The notes below the pieces were generated by a model. That model worked only from the letters and a program-made list of their open reading frames with translations. It had not been told where the DNA came from and did no database searches. This document shows positions 17,871-27,162 of a DNA stretch of 64,000 nt, one piece after another (within the stretch, counting starts at the first letter, position 1; every line of letters begins with the position of its first letter). Both the position numbers and the translations under genes were made by a program. This stretch comes from Bosea sp. 29B (GTDB lineage Bacteria > Pseudomonadota > Alphaproteobacteria > Rhizobiales > Beijerinckiaceae): NCBI RefSeq assembly GCF_902506165.1, contig NZ_LR733817.1, positions 3,767,937-3,831,936 of the forward strand, read 5' to 3'.

Positions 17871-18392
17871 ATGAGCGACGATCTCGTCCTGCTCGGTATC
17901 GTCGGCGCGCCGCATGGCGTGCGCGGCGAGGTCCGGATCAAGACCTTCACGGCCGATCCGCTGGCGCTCGCCGAATACGGCCCGCTTGTCGACGAGAAGG
18001 GCCGGCGCTTCGAGATCGCCGATATCAGGCCCGCCAAGGAAGTGGTCGTCGCCCGCCTCAAGGGCGTGACCAGCCGCGAGGGAGCGGAACTGCTCAACGG
18101 CGTGAAGCTCCATATCGAGCGTTCGCGCCTGCAGCAGCCCGAGGACGAGGACGAGTTCCTGCAGGCCGACCTCGTCGGCTGCAGCGTCGTCGGGCCGGAC
18201 GGCGCCATCCTCGGGACTGTCACTGCCGTCGCCAATTACGGCGCCGGCGACCTCATCGACATCGAGACGCCGGATGGCCGCTCGGTGCTGATGCCTTTCA
18301 CCAAGGCCTATGCGCCGCGCATCGACATCGCCGCCAAGCGCATCGAGGCTCTGCCTCCCGCCGGTCTGTTCGAGGATGACGATGCTGCCTGA
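17871..18392 (+). CDS. rimM: Ribosome maturation factor RimM
   Basis: This 173-aa factor acts in 30S maturation, binding S19 and helping 16S rRNA 3' domain folding. The N-terminal LLGIVGAPHGVRGEVRIKTFTADP and the C-terminal PRC-barrel stretch (QADLVGCSVVGPDGAILGTVTAVANYGAGDLIDIET, then LMPFTKAYAPRIDIAAKRIEA) are diagnostic. It lies 101 bp after rpsP behind a repeat. Its end overlaps the HAD gene by 11 bp. Confidence 0.96.
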   Translation: MSDDLVLLGIVGAPHGVRGEVRIKTFTADPLALAEYGPLVDEKGRRFEIADIRPAKEVVVARLKGVTSREGAELLNGVKLHIERSRLQQPEDEDEFLQADLVGCSVVGPDGAILGTVTAVANYGAGDLIDIETPDGRSVLMPFTKAYAPRIDIAAKRIEALPPAGLFEDDDAA

Positions 18393-19053
18393 GACACCGG
18401 CCAAGGCTCTGATCTTCGACATGGACGGCACCATCGTCGACAATATGCGCTACCACGACGATGCCTGGGAGGTCTGGTACCGCAAATACGGCCTGCCCTT
18501 CGAGCGCGCGACCTTCTCGGCCCGCACCGCCGGCATGGCAATCTCCGACATCATCGGCCCACATTTCCCCGGTGCCGACGCGGCCGAGCTCGACCGGCTC
18601 GCCGAGGAAAAGGAAGGGCTCTATCGCGAGACCTACGGCCCGCTGGTCAAGCCGCTGGGCGGACTGATCGACCTGCTCGACCGGGCGCGCGATCACGAGG
18701 TTCCGATGGCGGTCGGCACCGCCGCCGCCCCGCCGAACATTGCCCTGATCCTCGACACGCTCTCCCTGCGCCAGCGCTTCGCCACCATTGTCTCGCCGAG
18801 CCAGGGTTTCCCGGGCAAGCCGCGTCCCGACATGTTCCTGGCGGCGGCTGAGCGCATGGGCGTCAAGCCGGCCGACTGCATCGTCTTCGAGGATGCGCCC
18901 AACGGCGTCGAGGCGGCCCGCCGCGCCGGCATGCGCGCCGTCGCAGTACTGACCATGCTGCCGGCGCAGGCCTTCGCCGCCTTCGACAACGTCATCGCCA
19001 GCGTCGACGACTATGCGGCGCTGAATGGCAATCCGGCGCTCGCCTTCGCCTGA
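18382..19053 (+). CDS. HAD-superfamily phosphatase (phosphoglycolate phosphatase-like)
   Basis: This 223-aa HAD hydrolase has motif I FDMDGTIVDN (nucleophile Asp in DMDGT), motif II VGTAAAP, the Lys of motif III in FPGKPRPDMF and motif IV FEDAPNGVEAARRAG. The helical cap between motifs I and II is of the beta-phosphoglucomutase/phosphoglycolate phosphatase type. Of two in-frame ATGs (18376 and 18382) the second has GAGG at good spacing. It overlaps rimM by 11 bp, so translation is probably coupled. Substrate unknown; it is not a usual member of the rimM-trmD block. Confidence 0.88.
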   Translation: MLPETPAKALIFDMDGTIVDNMRYHDDAWEVWYRKYGLPFERATFSARTAGMAISDIIGPHFPGADAAELDRLAEEKEGLYRETYGPLVKPLGGLIDLLDRARDHEVPMAVGTAAAPPNIALILDTLSLRQRFATIVSPSQGFPGKPRPDMFLAAAERMGVKPADCIVFEDAPNGVEAARRAGMRAVAVLTMLPAQAFAAFDNVIASVDDYAALNGNPALAFA

Positions 19054-19054
19054 C

Positions 19055-19085
19055 CGGGCGGTTGCTGCTCGTAGCGCGCCCGTTT
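19055..19085 (+). terminator. Possible terminator after the HAD gene
   Basis: CGGGCG (19055-19060) pairs with CGCCCG (19077-19082) over 16 bases and is followed by TTT. It starts 2 bases after the HAD stop codon. The stem is short and the loop large, so this is tentative. Confidence 0.35.
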
Positions 19086-19172
19086 AGGCTGCGCACTCCA
19101 TGAAGCAGGCTCACTGTACCAGCTCCATCGCGTTCCCACTCGTCTGAGGCGAGGAACGCAAGACCGGACGGG

Positions 19173-19200
19173 GATCGGCAAGGCCGATCGCCCGCGTTTT
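19173..19200 (+). promoter_or_regulatory. Terminator-like hairpin in the catB leader
   Basis: GATCGGC (19173-19179) pairs perfectly with GCCGATC (19183-19189) over AAG, and TTTT follows at 19197-19200. A 15-codon ORF (19100-19147) ends 25 bases before it. It lies about 55 bases before catB, so it could terminate the upstream transcript or attenuate catB. Confidence 0.4.
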
Positions 19201-19255
19201 CCTGTGTCTTTCGGCCGGCGGCTTCCCAGAAAGCGCCAGCCTTTGCGAGCTGAAC

Positions 19256-19891
19256 ATGACCAACTTCTTCGAGAGCCCGTTCAAGGGCATTCCGCTCACC
19301 GAGCAGGTGCGCCATCCCAACATCGTCGCGGGGCGCTACAGCTATTATTCCGGCTACTACCATGGCCACGGCTTCGACGATTGCGCCCGCTTCCTGCCGC
19401 CGCACGAGGGCGCCGACCGGCTGATCGTCGGCAGCTTCTGCTCGATCGGTTCGGGCGCCGCTTTCATCATGGCCGGCAATCAGGGCCACCGGAACGACTG
19501 GGTCAGCACCTTCCCGTTCCACTACGTTCCGGAGGAACCAAACTTCGCCGGCGCGTGCGACGGTTATCTGCCGGCCGGCGACACGGTCATCGGCAACGAT
19601 GTCTGGATTGGCTCGGAAGCCATCGTCATGCCTGGCGTCACCATCGGCCATGGCGCGGTGATCGGGACGCGGGCGCTCGTCACCCGCGATGTCGAGCCCT
19701 ATGCCATCATCGGCGGCAATCCGGGCAAGCTGATCCGCAAGCGCTTCGATGACAAGCGGATCGCGTTGCTGCTTGAAATGTCCTGGTGGGACTGGAGCGA
19801 CGAGCAGTTGCGCGCTGCGATGGCGCTGCTGACCAGCGGCGATATCGAGGAGCTCCACACCCACTGGTGCGAGCACGTCCGGCAGGCTTGA
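19256..19891 (+). CDS. catB: Type B chloramphenicol O-acetyltransferase (CatB-like xenobiotic acyltransferase)
   Basis: This 211-aa left-handed beta-helix acetyltransferase closely follows the CatB pattern. It has the [11 protein letters not shown] opening, [29 protein letters not shown], the [21 protein letters not shown] block with the catalytic His, and [35 protein letters not shown] hexapeptide repeats. CatB enzymes acetylate chloramphenicol with acetyl-CoA; close relatives (Vat) act on streptogramins. The gene sits between the HAD gene and trmD, with its own 202-bp leader and no strong Shine-Dalgarno. Base composition does not differ visibly from its neighbours, so recent transfer is not obvious. 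Confidence 0.92.
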   Translation: MTNFFESPFKGIPLTEQVRHPNIVAGRYSYYSGYYHGHGFDDCARFLPPHEGADRLIVGSFCSIGSGAAFIMAGNQGHRNDWVSTFPFHYVPEEPNFAGACDGYLPAGDTVIGNDVWIGSEAIVMPGVTIGHGAVIGTRALVTRDVEPYAIIGGNPGKLIRKRFDDKRIALLLEMSWWDWSDEQLRAAMALLTSGDIEELHTHWCEHVRQA

Positions 19892-19953
19892 GACCGCTGT
19901 TGGCGGCTGCGCTCGGGTGATGACGCGGCCGCCATTTCATGCCAGCAGAGGCC

Positions 19954-20673
19954 ATGACCTTTCGCGCCAGCGTCCTCACCCTCTATCCCGAGATGTTTCC
20001 TGGCCCGCTCGGTGCTTCGCTGGCGGGAGAGGGCCTGCGTACCGGGCTCTGGTCGCTGGAGACGCATCAGATCCGCGAGCATGGCATCGGCCGCCATCGC
20101 AATGTCGATGACACCCCGGCCGGCGGCGGCGCCGGCATGGTGCTGCGCTGCGACGTGCTGGCGGCGGCGATCGACGCTGCGGTTCCGGCAGGCGATGCCC
20201 GGCCGCGCCTCTTGATGTCGCCGCGCGGCCGGCCGCTCAGCCAGCGCATGGTCCGCGACTACGTCGCCGGCGACGGCGTCGTCATCGTCTGCGGCCGCTT
20301 CGAGGGCGTCGACGAGCGCGTGATCGAGGGGCGGGGGCTGACCGAGGTCTCGGTCGGCGACTACATCCTCTCCGGTGGCGAGATGGCGGCCATGGTGCTG
20401 CTCGACGCCTGCGTGCGCCTGATCCCCGGCGTGATGGGCAAGGAGGCCTCCGGCACTGAGGAGAGCTTCGAGAACGGCCTGTTGGAATATCCGCACTATA
20501 CCCGCCCGCGCGAATGGGAGGGCAGGGGCCTGCCCGAGGCGCTGCTCTCCGGCGACCATGCCCGCATCGCGCGCTGGCGCCGCGAGCAGGCGGAGCAGAT
20601 CACGCGGGAGCGGCGGCCGGATCTGCTCTCTCCTTCTCCCCTCGGGGGAGAAGGTGGCAGCGCGAAGCGCTGA
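19954..20673 (+). CDS. trmD: tRNA (guanine-N1-)-methyltransferase
   Basis: This 239-aa SPOUT methyltransferase makes m1G37 in tRNAs reading CNN codons, which prevents frameshifting. It has [12 protein letters not shown], the [17 protein letters not shown] loop, [13 protein letters not shown] and the knot region [29 protein letters not shown], plus [23 protein letters not shown] 19954 (MTFRAS) matches the usual start; ATG 19939 is five codons earlier with no ribosome binding site. The last 14 or so residues ([16 protein letters not shown]) are encoded by an intergenic repeat. The usual downstream rplS is absent. Confidence 0.94.
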   Translation: MTFRASVLTLYPEMFPGPLGASLAGEGLRTGLWSLETHQIREHGIGRHRNVDDTPAGGGAGMVLRCDVLAAAIDAAVPAGDARPRLLMSPRGRPLSQRMVRDYVAGDGVVIVCGRFEGVDERVIEGRGLTEVSVGDYILSGGEMAAMVLLDACVRLIPGVMGKEASGTEESFENGLLEYPHYTRPREWEGRGLPEALLSGDHARIARWRREQAEQITRERRPDLLSPSPLGGEGGSAKR

Positions 20674-20749
20674 CGGATGAGGGAATAACGGCTCACTCAG
20701 TCGAGGCGCCCTCATCCCCTGCCGGGCCTTCTCCCCCGAGGGGAGAAGG
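20632..20749. repeat. Paired palindromic repeat, type C, overlapping the trmD 3' end
   Basis: CCTTCTCCCC pairs with GGGGAGAAGG twice: 20632-20641 with 20645-20654, and 20727-20736 with 20740-20749. The segment between them has GATGAGGG and CCCTCATC, so the whole is a larger inverted repeat. It is a common Rhizobiales intergenic form. The left copy lies inside the trmD reading frame. Confidence 0.8.
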
Positions 20750-20756
20750 AAGCTCG

Positions 20757-21179
20757 TCACGGATAGCTCGTCACCGGCAAGCCTTCCGCCAGCCAGCCCT
20801 TGTCTTTGGGATTGCCGAGCAGGCCGCCACGGACATCGACCAGCTCCCTCCAGCCGCGCGCCGCGAGCGTCTTCTGCAAGGTCGAGGTGCGGTTGCCGGT
20901 CCGGCAGATCAGCGCGATCGGCTTGCCAGGGTGGTCGAGCTTCAGCGCCGCCAGCCTGACCTCGAAGGCGCTGCCGGTCATGTCGAGCTTGATCGCGCCC
21001 TCCGGCACGCCGGTATCGGTCCATTCCTCCGGCGTGCGGATGTCAACGAGGGTGAGCTTGCCGGCCTTGGCGGCGTCATGCGCCTCGCGCACCGAGAGCG
21101 AGGGCAGTGCCTGCTGAGCCACGGCGCGGGCCGATAGCGAGCAGAAGGCGGCGAACAGCAGGAGCGCACGGCGGTTCAT
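20757..21179 (-). CDS. Exported rhodanese-like protein
   Basis: This 140-aa protein has a signal peptide (MNRRALLLFAAFCSL, cleavage near AVAQQ) and a single rhodanese domain with LVDIRTPEEWTDTGVPEGAI and the active-site loop ICRTGNRT, where Cys is the sulfur-carrying residue. It probably handles sulfane sulfur or redox in the periplasm. The partner is unknown. It is convergent with trmD across the type C repeat. Confidence 0.88.
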   Translation of the reverse strand: MNRRALLLFAAFCSLSARAVAQQALPSLSVREAHDAAKAGKLTLVDIRTPEEWTDTGVPEGAIKLDMTGSAFEVRLAALKLDHPGKPIALICRTGNRTSTLQKTLAARGWRELVDVRGGLLGNPKDKGWLAEGLPVTSYP

Positions 21180-21244
21180 GCCGGAGCGTTACCCAAAGGT
21201 GCGGGCGGCCGCAATTCACGAAGCTTGGAAACGGCTGCACCTGA

Positions 21245-21844
21245 TCAAGGGCGCGTCGAGCGAAACCCGGTCCTGTCAGCCTCGGTGATCTCGCGCAGCA
21301 CCTTGCAGGGCACGCCGGCTGCGATCACCCCGGCCGGAATGTCGCGGGTCACGACGCTGCCGGCCCCGATGATCGTATCGTCGCCGATGCTGACGCCCTG
21401 CGTGATCTGGACGCCGCCGCCGACCCAGACGCGGTTGCCGATCGTCACGGGCCTGACATAGCAGCCGCCCGCCACCCGCTCGGCCGGGTCGAAGGCGTGG
21501 TTCGCCGTATAGATGCCGACGCGTGGCCCGAGCAGGACATGGTCGCCAATGGTGATCTCGGCGCCATCCAGCATGACGCAGTCGAAATTGGCGTAGAAAC
21601 TGCGGCCGATGCTGATGTTGAAACCGAGCTCGCAACGGAAATTCGGCTCGAAATACGCGCCGGGGCCGACATCGCGCAGGAAAGCGCGCAACAGCGCCTC
21701 GCGCGCCGCCTGCGGCTGGCCAAAGCTGCGGTTGTAGGCGTCGGTCAGGCCGACCGCCCGCGCCCGGGCCGCGATCAGCTCGGGCGTGAGGTCGTCATAC
21801 ATGCGCCCCGACAGCATCAGGGCGCGCTGCTCTTCGAGAGTCAT
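21245..21844 (-). CDS. Maltose/galactoside O-acetyltransferase family (LacA/NodL-like)
   Basis: This 199-aa hexapeptide-repeat acetyltransferase opens with MTLEEQRALMLSGRMYDDLTPELIAARARA, the Mac domain of maltose/galactoside acetyltransferases. It continues with NFRCELGFNISIGRSFYANFDCVMLDGAEITIGDHVLLGPRVGIYTANHAFD (catalytic His) and IGNRVWVGGGVQITQGVSIGDDTIIGAGSVVTRDIPAG. It acetylates a sugar with acetyl-CoA; the sugar is unknown. It starts 17 bp after the aminotransferase on the same strand and may be cotranscribed. Confidence 0.9.
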   Translation of the reverse strand: MTLEEQRALMLSGRMYDDLTPELIAARARAVGLTDAYNRSFGQPQAAREALLRAFLRDVGPGAYFEPNFRCELGFNISIGRSFYANFDCVMLDGAEITIGDHVLLGPRVGIYTANHAFDPAERVAGGCYVRPVTIGNRVWVGGGVQITQGVSIGDDTIIGAGSVVTRDIPAGVIAAGVPCKVLREITEADRTGFRSTRP

Positions 21845-21861
21845 CGCGCCCCGTGCTCGTC

Positions 21862-23322
<1,461 letters not shown>

Positions 23323-23328
23323 TCATGC

Positions 23329-24144
23329 ATGAAACTCCGGATCGGCTACGAGCTCGACTACGTCTTTCCACAGCCGACCCCGATGATCCTGATGCTGCAC
23401 GTGCATTTCAGCCGGGTCTCCGATCTCTCGGCGCCGGATCACATGCGCATCCAGCCGCCGACACCGGTCACGGCCTATCGCGACGGCTTCGGAAACTGGT
23501 GCAGCCGCCTGGTGGCGCCACAGGGCACGATACGCATTTCCGCCGATGCGGTGATCAGCGATAGCGGCCTGCCGGAGGCGTTCGACCGCACGGCCGGGCA
23601 GGTGCCGGTGGAGCGCTTGCCGGAAGAGTGCCTGGTCTTCCTGCTCGCCAGCCGGTTCTGCGACAGCGATCGCCTGCTCGATCTCGCCTGGGAGCTTTTC
23701 GGTCATACGCCGCCGGGCGCGGCGCGGGTGCAGGCGATCTGCGACTTCGTCAACCAGCGCATCGCCTTCGACTATATGGACGCCAGCGTGACCCGCAGCG
23801 CCTCCGAGGCCTATCGCGAAGGGCGCGGCGTCTGCCGGGACTACGCCCATCTCGCCATCGCCTTCTGCCGGGCGATGAACATCCCGGCGCGCTACTGCAC
23901 CTGCTATCTCGGCGATGTCGGCACGCCGCCGCCCTGGCCGCCGGGCGATTTCGCCGCCTCCTTCGAGGCTTTCCTGGATGGCGGCTGGCAGATGTTCGAT
24001 CCGCGCAACAACGTCCCGCGCATCGGCCGGGTGCTGATCGCACGCGGACGCGATGCTGCCGATGTCGCGATCGCCACCACTTTTGGGCCGAACACGCTGA
24101 CGGGCTTCAAGGTCTGGACGGACGAGGTCAGCGAGGCGGCCTGA
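23329..24144 (+). CDS. Transglutaminase-like cysteine protease/peptidase family protein
   Basis: This 271-aa protein has an N-terminal beta region (IGYELDYVFPQPTPMILMLHVH) and a transglutaminase-core domain. The core has the nucleophile Cys in GRGVCRDYAHLAIAFCRAMNIPARYCTCYLGD and the later FDPRNNVPRIGRVLIARGRDAADVA. It belongs to a group of cytoplasmic proteins common in alphaproteobacteria, often annotated as transglutaminase-like. The usual His-Trp segment reads DFAASFEAF here. Catalytic activity and substrate are not known. It is divergent from the aminotransferase across 264 bp. Confidence 0.87.
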   Translation: MKLRIGYELDYVFPQPTPMILMLHVHFSRVSDLSAPDHMRIQPPTPVTAYRDGFGNWCSRLVAPQGTIRISADAVISDSGLPEAFDRTAGQVPVERLPEECLVFLLASRFCDSDRLLDLAWELFGHTPPGAARVQAICDFVNQRIAFDYMDASVTRSASEAYREGRGVCRDYAHLAIAFCRAMNIPARYCTCYLGDVGTPPPWPPGDFAASFEAFLDGGWQMFDPRNNVPRIGRVLIARGRDAADVAIATTFGPNTLTGFKVWTDEVSEAA

Positions 24145-24156
24145 GGCCGCCCGGCC

Positions 24157-24354
24157 TCATTTGTCGAAGAGCGGGGCGGCCTCTGTCTTCTTCTTCGCGC
24201 GCAGTGGCGTCTTGCGGGCCAGGCCCTTGCGGGTTGCCGGAGCGGCGCCCTCCGGCACTGGTTCTGTCTGTACGGCCGCGACAGCTTGCACGGGAGCCGG
24301 CTGCGGTGCCGGCTTCTCGGGCTGGGTGGGGTCGATCGTGCGGAAGCGGATCAT
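24157..24354 (-). CDS. Hypothetical small basic protein (65 aa)
   Basis: This short protein opens with MIRFRTIDPTQPEKPAPQPAP, has a Pro/Ala/Val middle and ends in a basic segment (RKGLARKTPLRAKKKTE) with a final LFDK. It has no signal peptide or membrane segment and looks largely disordered. Its ATG overlaps the stop of the 44-aa gene upstream as ATGA, so it is translationally coupled. A nucleic-acid-binding role is possible from the charge but is not shown. Confidence 0.6.
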   Translation of the reverse strand: MIRFRTIDPTQPEKPAPQPAPVQAVAAVQTEPVPEGAAPATRKGLARKTPLRAKKKTEAAPLFDK

Positions 24355-24485
24355 TTCTTCTTCGGTGTCGCCGCTGCCTTGGCGACGGCCGAAGCGAAGC
24401 CCGCCGGAGGGGTCGCGCTCGCCTTCGGCTTGTCCTTCTTGGGCTTCTTGGCCTCGCGATTGCTGCGCTGCTCGCCTTTTGCCAT
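24351..24485 (-). CDS. Hypothetical very small Lys-rich protein (44 aa)
   Basis: This 44-residue ORF opens with MAKGEQRSNREAKKPKKDKP and ends in AATPKKK. It is strongly basic and without hydrophobic segments. AAGGAG lies about 7 bases before the ATG, which supports translation. Similar MAKG-x-RSN-EAKKPKK peptides occur in other alphaproteobacteria to my knowledge. Its stop codon overlaps the start of the 65-aa gene by ATGA. It is easily missed by gene callers. Function unknown. Confidence 0.65.
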   Translation of the reverse strand: MAKGEQRSNREAKKPKKDKPKASATPPAGFASAVAKAAATPKKK

Positions 24486-24632
24486 GTCTCGTCTCCTTCG
24501 GTCGGAATGACAGGCATCGCCACTTCGAATCGAAGGGGCTTGAACCTGCGCTGCGCTGGTCGGGACGGCTGCGAGCTTAGGTCATGGCGGCCGGCTTCCG
24601 ACTGCCACGGCCGGCTCGCGGAAACCGGGCCA

Positions 24633-24938
24633 TCAAGCCGAAGCAGTTGCGGAGCGTAAGACAGAGTCGGATGGAGAGCACGCGCTTTCTTGGCGCGGCA
24701 GCGCCCCATCCCCAGCGTGCCGGAGCGCCCACCGGCGCTGCACCATGGCGACAGTGCTTGCGCCCCAGCGCGGCCGGCCGAAACAGGGAAAGCCGCGGCG
24801 GTTGAGCCGCTGGGCGATGTCGGCAGGATCGCCGATGCCGGCCTCGACGAGTTGGTCGATCAGAGCGCCTGCGGCTTCCAGGAAGATGGCGAGCAGCGCC
24901 CTGTCGAGGTCGCGGCTCGCCTTGTCGGCACTGGGCAT
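24633..24938 (-). CDS. Hypothetical protein with recombinase-like helical segment (101 aa)
   Basis: This protein contains ALIDQLVEAGIGDPADIAQRLNRRGFPCFGRPRWGASTVAMVQRRW. That stretch resembles the segment of serine recombinases in which a new-strand host sequence is followed by an ALNARGIPT-type turn and a W..TV..ll helix. No catalytic domain is present. The ATG at 24938 follows GAGGGC and lies 4 bases after the stop of the 76-aa gene, so the two form an operon. A longer start (24962) would overlap that gene by 20 bp. Real gene status is likely, function unknown. Confidence 0.55.
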   Translation of the reverse strand: MPSADKASRDLDRALLAIFLEAAGALIDQLVEAGIGDPADIAQRLNRRGFPCFGRPRWGASTVAMVQRRWALRHAGDGALPRQESACSPSDSVLRSATASA

Positions 24939-24942
24939 GCCC

Positions 24943-25173
24943 TCAATGGATACCCAGGCCATAGCTCGGCTCGACTCCGTTGGGGGAGATCAGCACGGCA
25001 TTGAGATGGCCGCCCTCGGAAAGGGCGAAGCGAACTGCCTCCTTCTGGTTGCGGAAGATGCCCTCGCTCCGTCCTTCGAGGTCGCGCGCGACCCAGAAGC
25101 CGTGGCTCGACTGGCCGACCAGGAAGAGATGGCTCTCGCCGTTGAGCGGCTGCAGCGGCTTGAATTGTCCCAT
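24943..25173 (-). CDS. Hypothetical protein, DUF2188-like (76 aa)
   Basis: This small protein has the line FWVARDLEGRSEGIFRNQKEAVRFALSEGG, which resembles DUF2188-type domains where a short beta-hairpin is followed by a helix. Start ATG 25173 (MGQFKPLQPLNG) is the first sensible one. It lies 10 bp after the small membrane protein gene and 4 bp before the next small gene, all on the minus strand. Function unknown. Confidence 0.6.
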   Translation of the reverse strand: MGQFKPLQPLNGESHLFLVGQSSHGFWVARDLEGRSEGIFRNQKEAVRFALSEGGHLNAVLISPNGVEPSYGLGIH

Positions 25174-25183
25174 GGCGTCGTGC

Positions 25184-25369
25184 TCAGTTCGGCAGGGCGA
25201 ACCAGGCGCGCAGGCCGATGAAGGCTGCGGCGGCCAGTGCGAACACGGCAAGCGCGACCATCTCGGCGCAGAGGATTCCAACGACCGGGCGGCGGCTGGC
25301 GACGCTGTCATAGACGGCGCGGGCGCGGCGCTGCTGGCTGGTGCGGAACAAGGCGTTGTTCATCGACAT
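25184..25369 (-). CDS. Small single-pass membrane protein (61 aa)
   Basis: The first half (MSMNNALFRTSQQRRARAVY) is basic and polar; the second (ILCAEMVALAVFALAAAAFIGL) is one clear transmembrane helix, so the N-terminus should face the cytoplasm. GGAGG lies 5 bases before the ATG at 25369. It leads the run of small minus-strand genes down to 24157. No family is recognised. Confidence 0.65.
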   Translation of the reverse strand: MSMNNALFRTSQQRRARAVYDSVASRRPVVGILCAEMVALAVFALAAAAFIGLRAWFALPN

Positions 25370-25495
25370 ATCGACCTCCATCGATGCCGATGATGTAGGT
25401 CCGCCCCCGATAAGGCTGCCATGCGGAAGGTTCTCGCGCGCATAAGGCCGGCATAAGGGCTTGCGTGGGGCCCGCTCGGCTGCGATGCCGGCGCC

Positions 25496-25984
25496 ATGGA
25501 CGCTCCCGCCAACACCATCGTGATCTATATCGACGCCGACGCCTGCCCGGTGAAGCCGGAGGTCTATCGCGTCGCCGAGCGGCACCGGCTCAAGGTCTTC
25601 GTCGTCGCCAACAGCTTCATGCAGGTGCCGCGCGAGCCCTGGATCGAGCGCGTCGTCGTGCCCGGCAACTTCGATGCCGCCGATGACTGGATCGCCGAAC
25701 GGGCCGGCCGCGGTGCGATCGTCATCACCGCCGACATTCCGCTCGCTGACCGCTGCATCAAGGCCGGCGCCGACGTGATCGGCCCGACCGGCAAGCCCTT
25801 CACCGAGGCCTCGATCGGCATGGCGCTGGCGACCCGCGACATGATGGAGGACCTGCGCGCCATGGGCAGCGTCAGCGGTGGGCCGAAGCCGTTCTCGCAG
25901 AAGGACCGCTCGGCCTTCCTGCAGGCCCTGGACGTCGCGGTGCAGCGGCTGAAGCGGGCGGGGTTTACCGCTTCGCCAAGCTAG
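25496..25984 (+). CDS. YaiI/YqxD family protein (DUF188, PIN-like)
   Basis: This 162-aa protein has [21 protein letters not shown] at the N-terminus, [15 protein letters not shown], then [31 protein letters not shown]. These conserved Asp residues match the DUF188 family, which has a PIN-nuclease-like fold. Nuclease activity is predicted, not shown. It is divergent from the small membrane protein gene; the stops of this gene and the next minus-strand gene overlap by 4 bp. Confidence 0.92.
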   Translation: MDAPANTIVIYIDADACPVKPEVYRVAERHRLKVFVVANSFMQVPREPWIERVVVPGNFDAADDWIAERAGRGAIVITADIPLADRCIKAGADVIGPTGKPFTEASIGMALATRDMMEDLRAMGSVSGGPKPFSQKDRSAFLQALDVAVQRLKRAGFTASPS

Positions 25985-26961
25985 GGAACTTGCCCCGGCT
26001 GAAGAAGCTTGGGCAGGAATCCCGCAGCCAGCAGCAGCCGCTTCTGACGCGGAGACACTTCGTTCAGGCTGCGGCGGAAGTCGATCCTGTGCACATACAT
26101 CCAGCCGAGCTTCATCGGTGTCTGCCGGCGCAGGCGCGAAATCCACGGCGTGGCATCGTGATCCGTCACGACGGTTCCGCCGCCCATGATCGAATAGTAC
26201 TGCCCGAGCGTCCGGCCATATTGCGCAGTGTCCTGCTGCGCTCTGGGCAGGGTGAGCGCATAGGACCGGTCGATGTGGTCGAACACAGTCGATCCGGGGT
26301 TGCGGAGCCAGTGGCCGACCTCGTGCGCGGCAGCGAACTGACCGGTCTTCCCACCGATCCCGCGGGCCCGGCCCGCCCTGAAATTGTGCTCCCCGAACTG
26401 GACGCTTTCGTCCGTGATGCGGGTCATCCGGTCCCGGAAACTTGCGCCTGGGTTGGCCAGATGCGCGACCTCGATGACGGCATGGCTACCCGCACCGGTC
26501 GGCTGCAGATCGATCTCGAGCACGCCGGCGACATGCGCCGGCACTTTTGGATTGCCGATCAGCTGCCAGAAATCGGCGTCGCTCAGGCTGTCGCCGTTCT
26601 CGGTCGGGAGAAACACCATCTGGTTGTTCCAGACGGTCTCGACGATGTGCTTGAAGCGCTTGGTGAAATCCTGCCATTCGCTGGCGAGCCAGCTCCGGCA
26701 AGGCACGGGTTGGCCGCCGGCGTCGACGACGCTGCCGCGTTTGAAGTCGGCCTCGCTCGCAGCCAGATGAGACGGGGGGAGCGGGCCCGGGCGCGCTCCC
26801 GGAAGCTTGGAGGCATGGGCGCTTCTTGCCCACGCCGTGGAGGGGTCGAGGGGAATGAGCGTCACCTTCAACCTGATGCGAAGCTGCGCGGGTTGTCCTG
26901 GTCCCGCGCGGTCGAAGTACGAGTCGTAATTTGGCTCGAGGATGAAGGGCCGGATCGCCAT
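25981..26961 (-). CDS. Orphan HExxH zinc-metalloprotease-like protein
   Basis: This 326-aa protein has AAHEVGHWL with an HExxH zinc motif at residues 213-217 and YSIMGGG at 256-262, which resembles the Met-turn of metzincins. His229 (FDHID) could be the third ligand, but its distance (12 residues after the second His) is larger than in the classical HExxHxxGxxH form. No signal peptide or membrane helix is seen. The N-terminal 200 residues match nothing I know. It stands alone between a 201-bp divergent gap and the convergent YaiI gene. Peptidase activity is inference. Confidence 0.6.
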   Translation of the reverse strand: MAIRPFILEPNYDSYFDRAGPGQPAQLRIRLKVTLIPLDPSTAWARSAHASKLPGARPGPLPPSHLAASEADFKRGSVVDAGGQPVPCRSWLASEWQDFTKRFKHIVETVWNNQMVFLPTENGDSLSDADFWQLIGNPKVPAHVAGVLEIDLQPTGAGSHAVIEVAHLANPGASFRDRMTRITDESVQFGEHNFRAGRARGIGGKTGQFAAAHEVGHWLRNPGSTVFDHIDRSYALTLPRAQQDTAQYGRTLGQYYSIMGGGTVVTDHDATPWISRLRRQTPMKLGWMYVHRIDFRRSLNEVSPRQKRLLLAAGFLPKLLQPGQVP

Positions 26962-27162
26962 TTGGTCACCTGCACTTTGGGAGCAGATTGGAGCGGAGAA
27001 AGTCTCGCTCTAGGCACGGCTATCCGCGCCAACGTAGCAGCAGCGGCACGACATCGCCAAGCAGTGCATCTGGTGAGCGGCGGGCGGCTGGACGAATTGG
27101 GACGTTGCCCCTAATCCTGCCGCGAAAGCCCGCCTCTCAAACGGGCTCCCGGGAGGAAATCC

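Noticed and set aside
23329..24144. Transglutaminase-like protein with DFAASFEAF where other transglutaminase families have a His
   Set aside because: As far as I recall, close members of this subgroup also lack the His there, so it is probably a family trait rather than a lost active site.
26962..27162. 201-bp divergent gap before the Bug receptor considered for a riboswitch
   Set aside because: No conserved riboswitch core could be read; it is treated as an ordinary promoter region.
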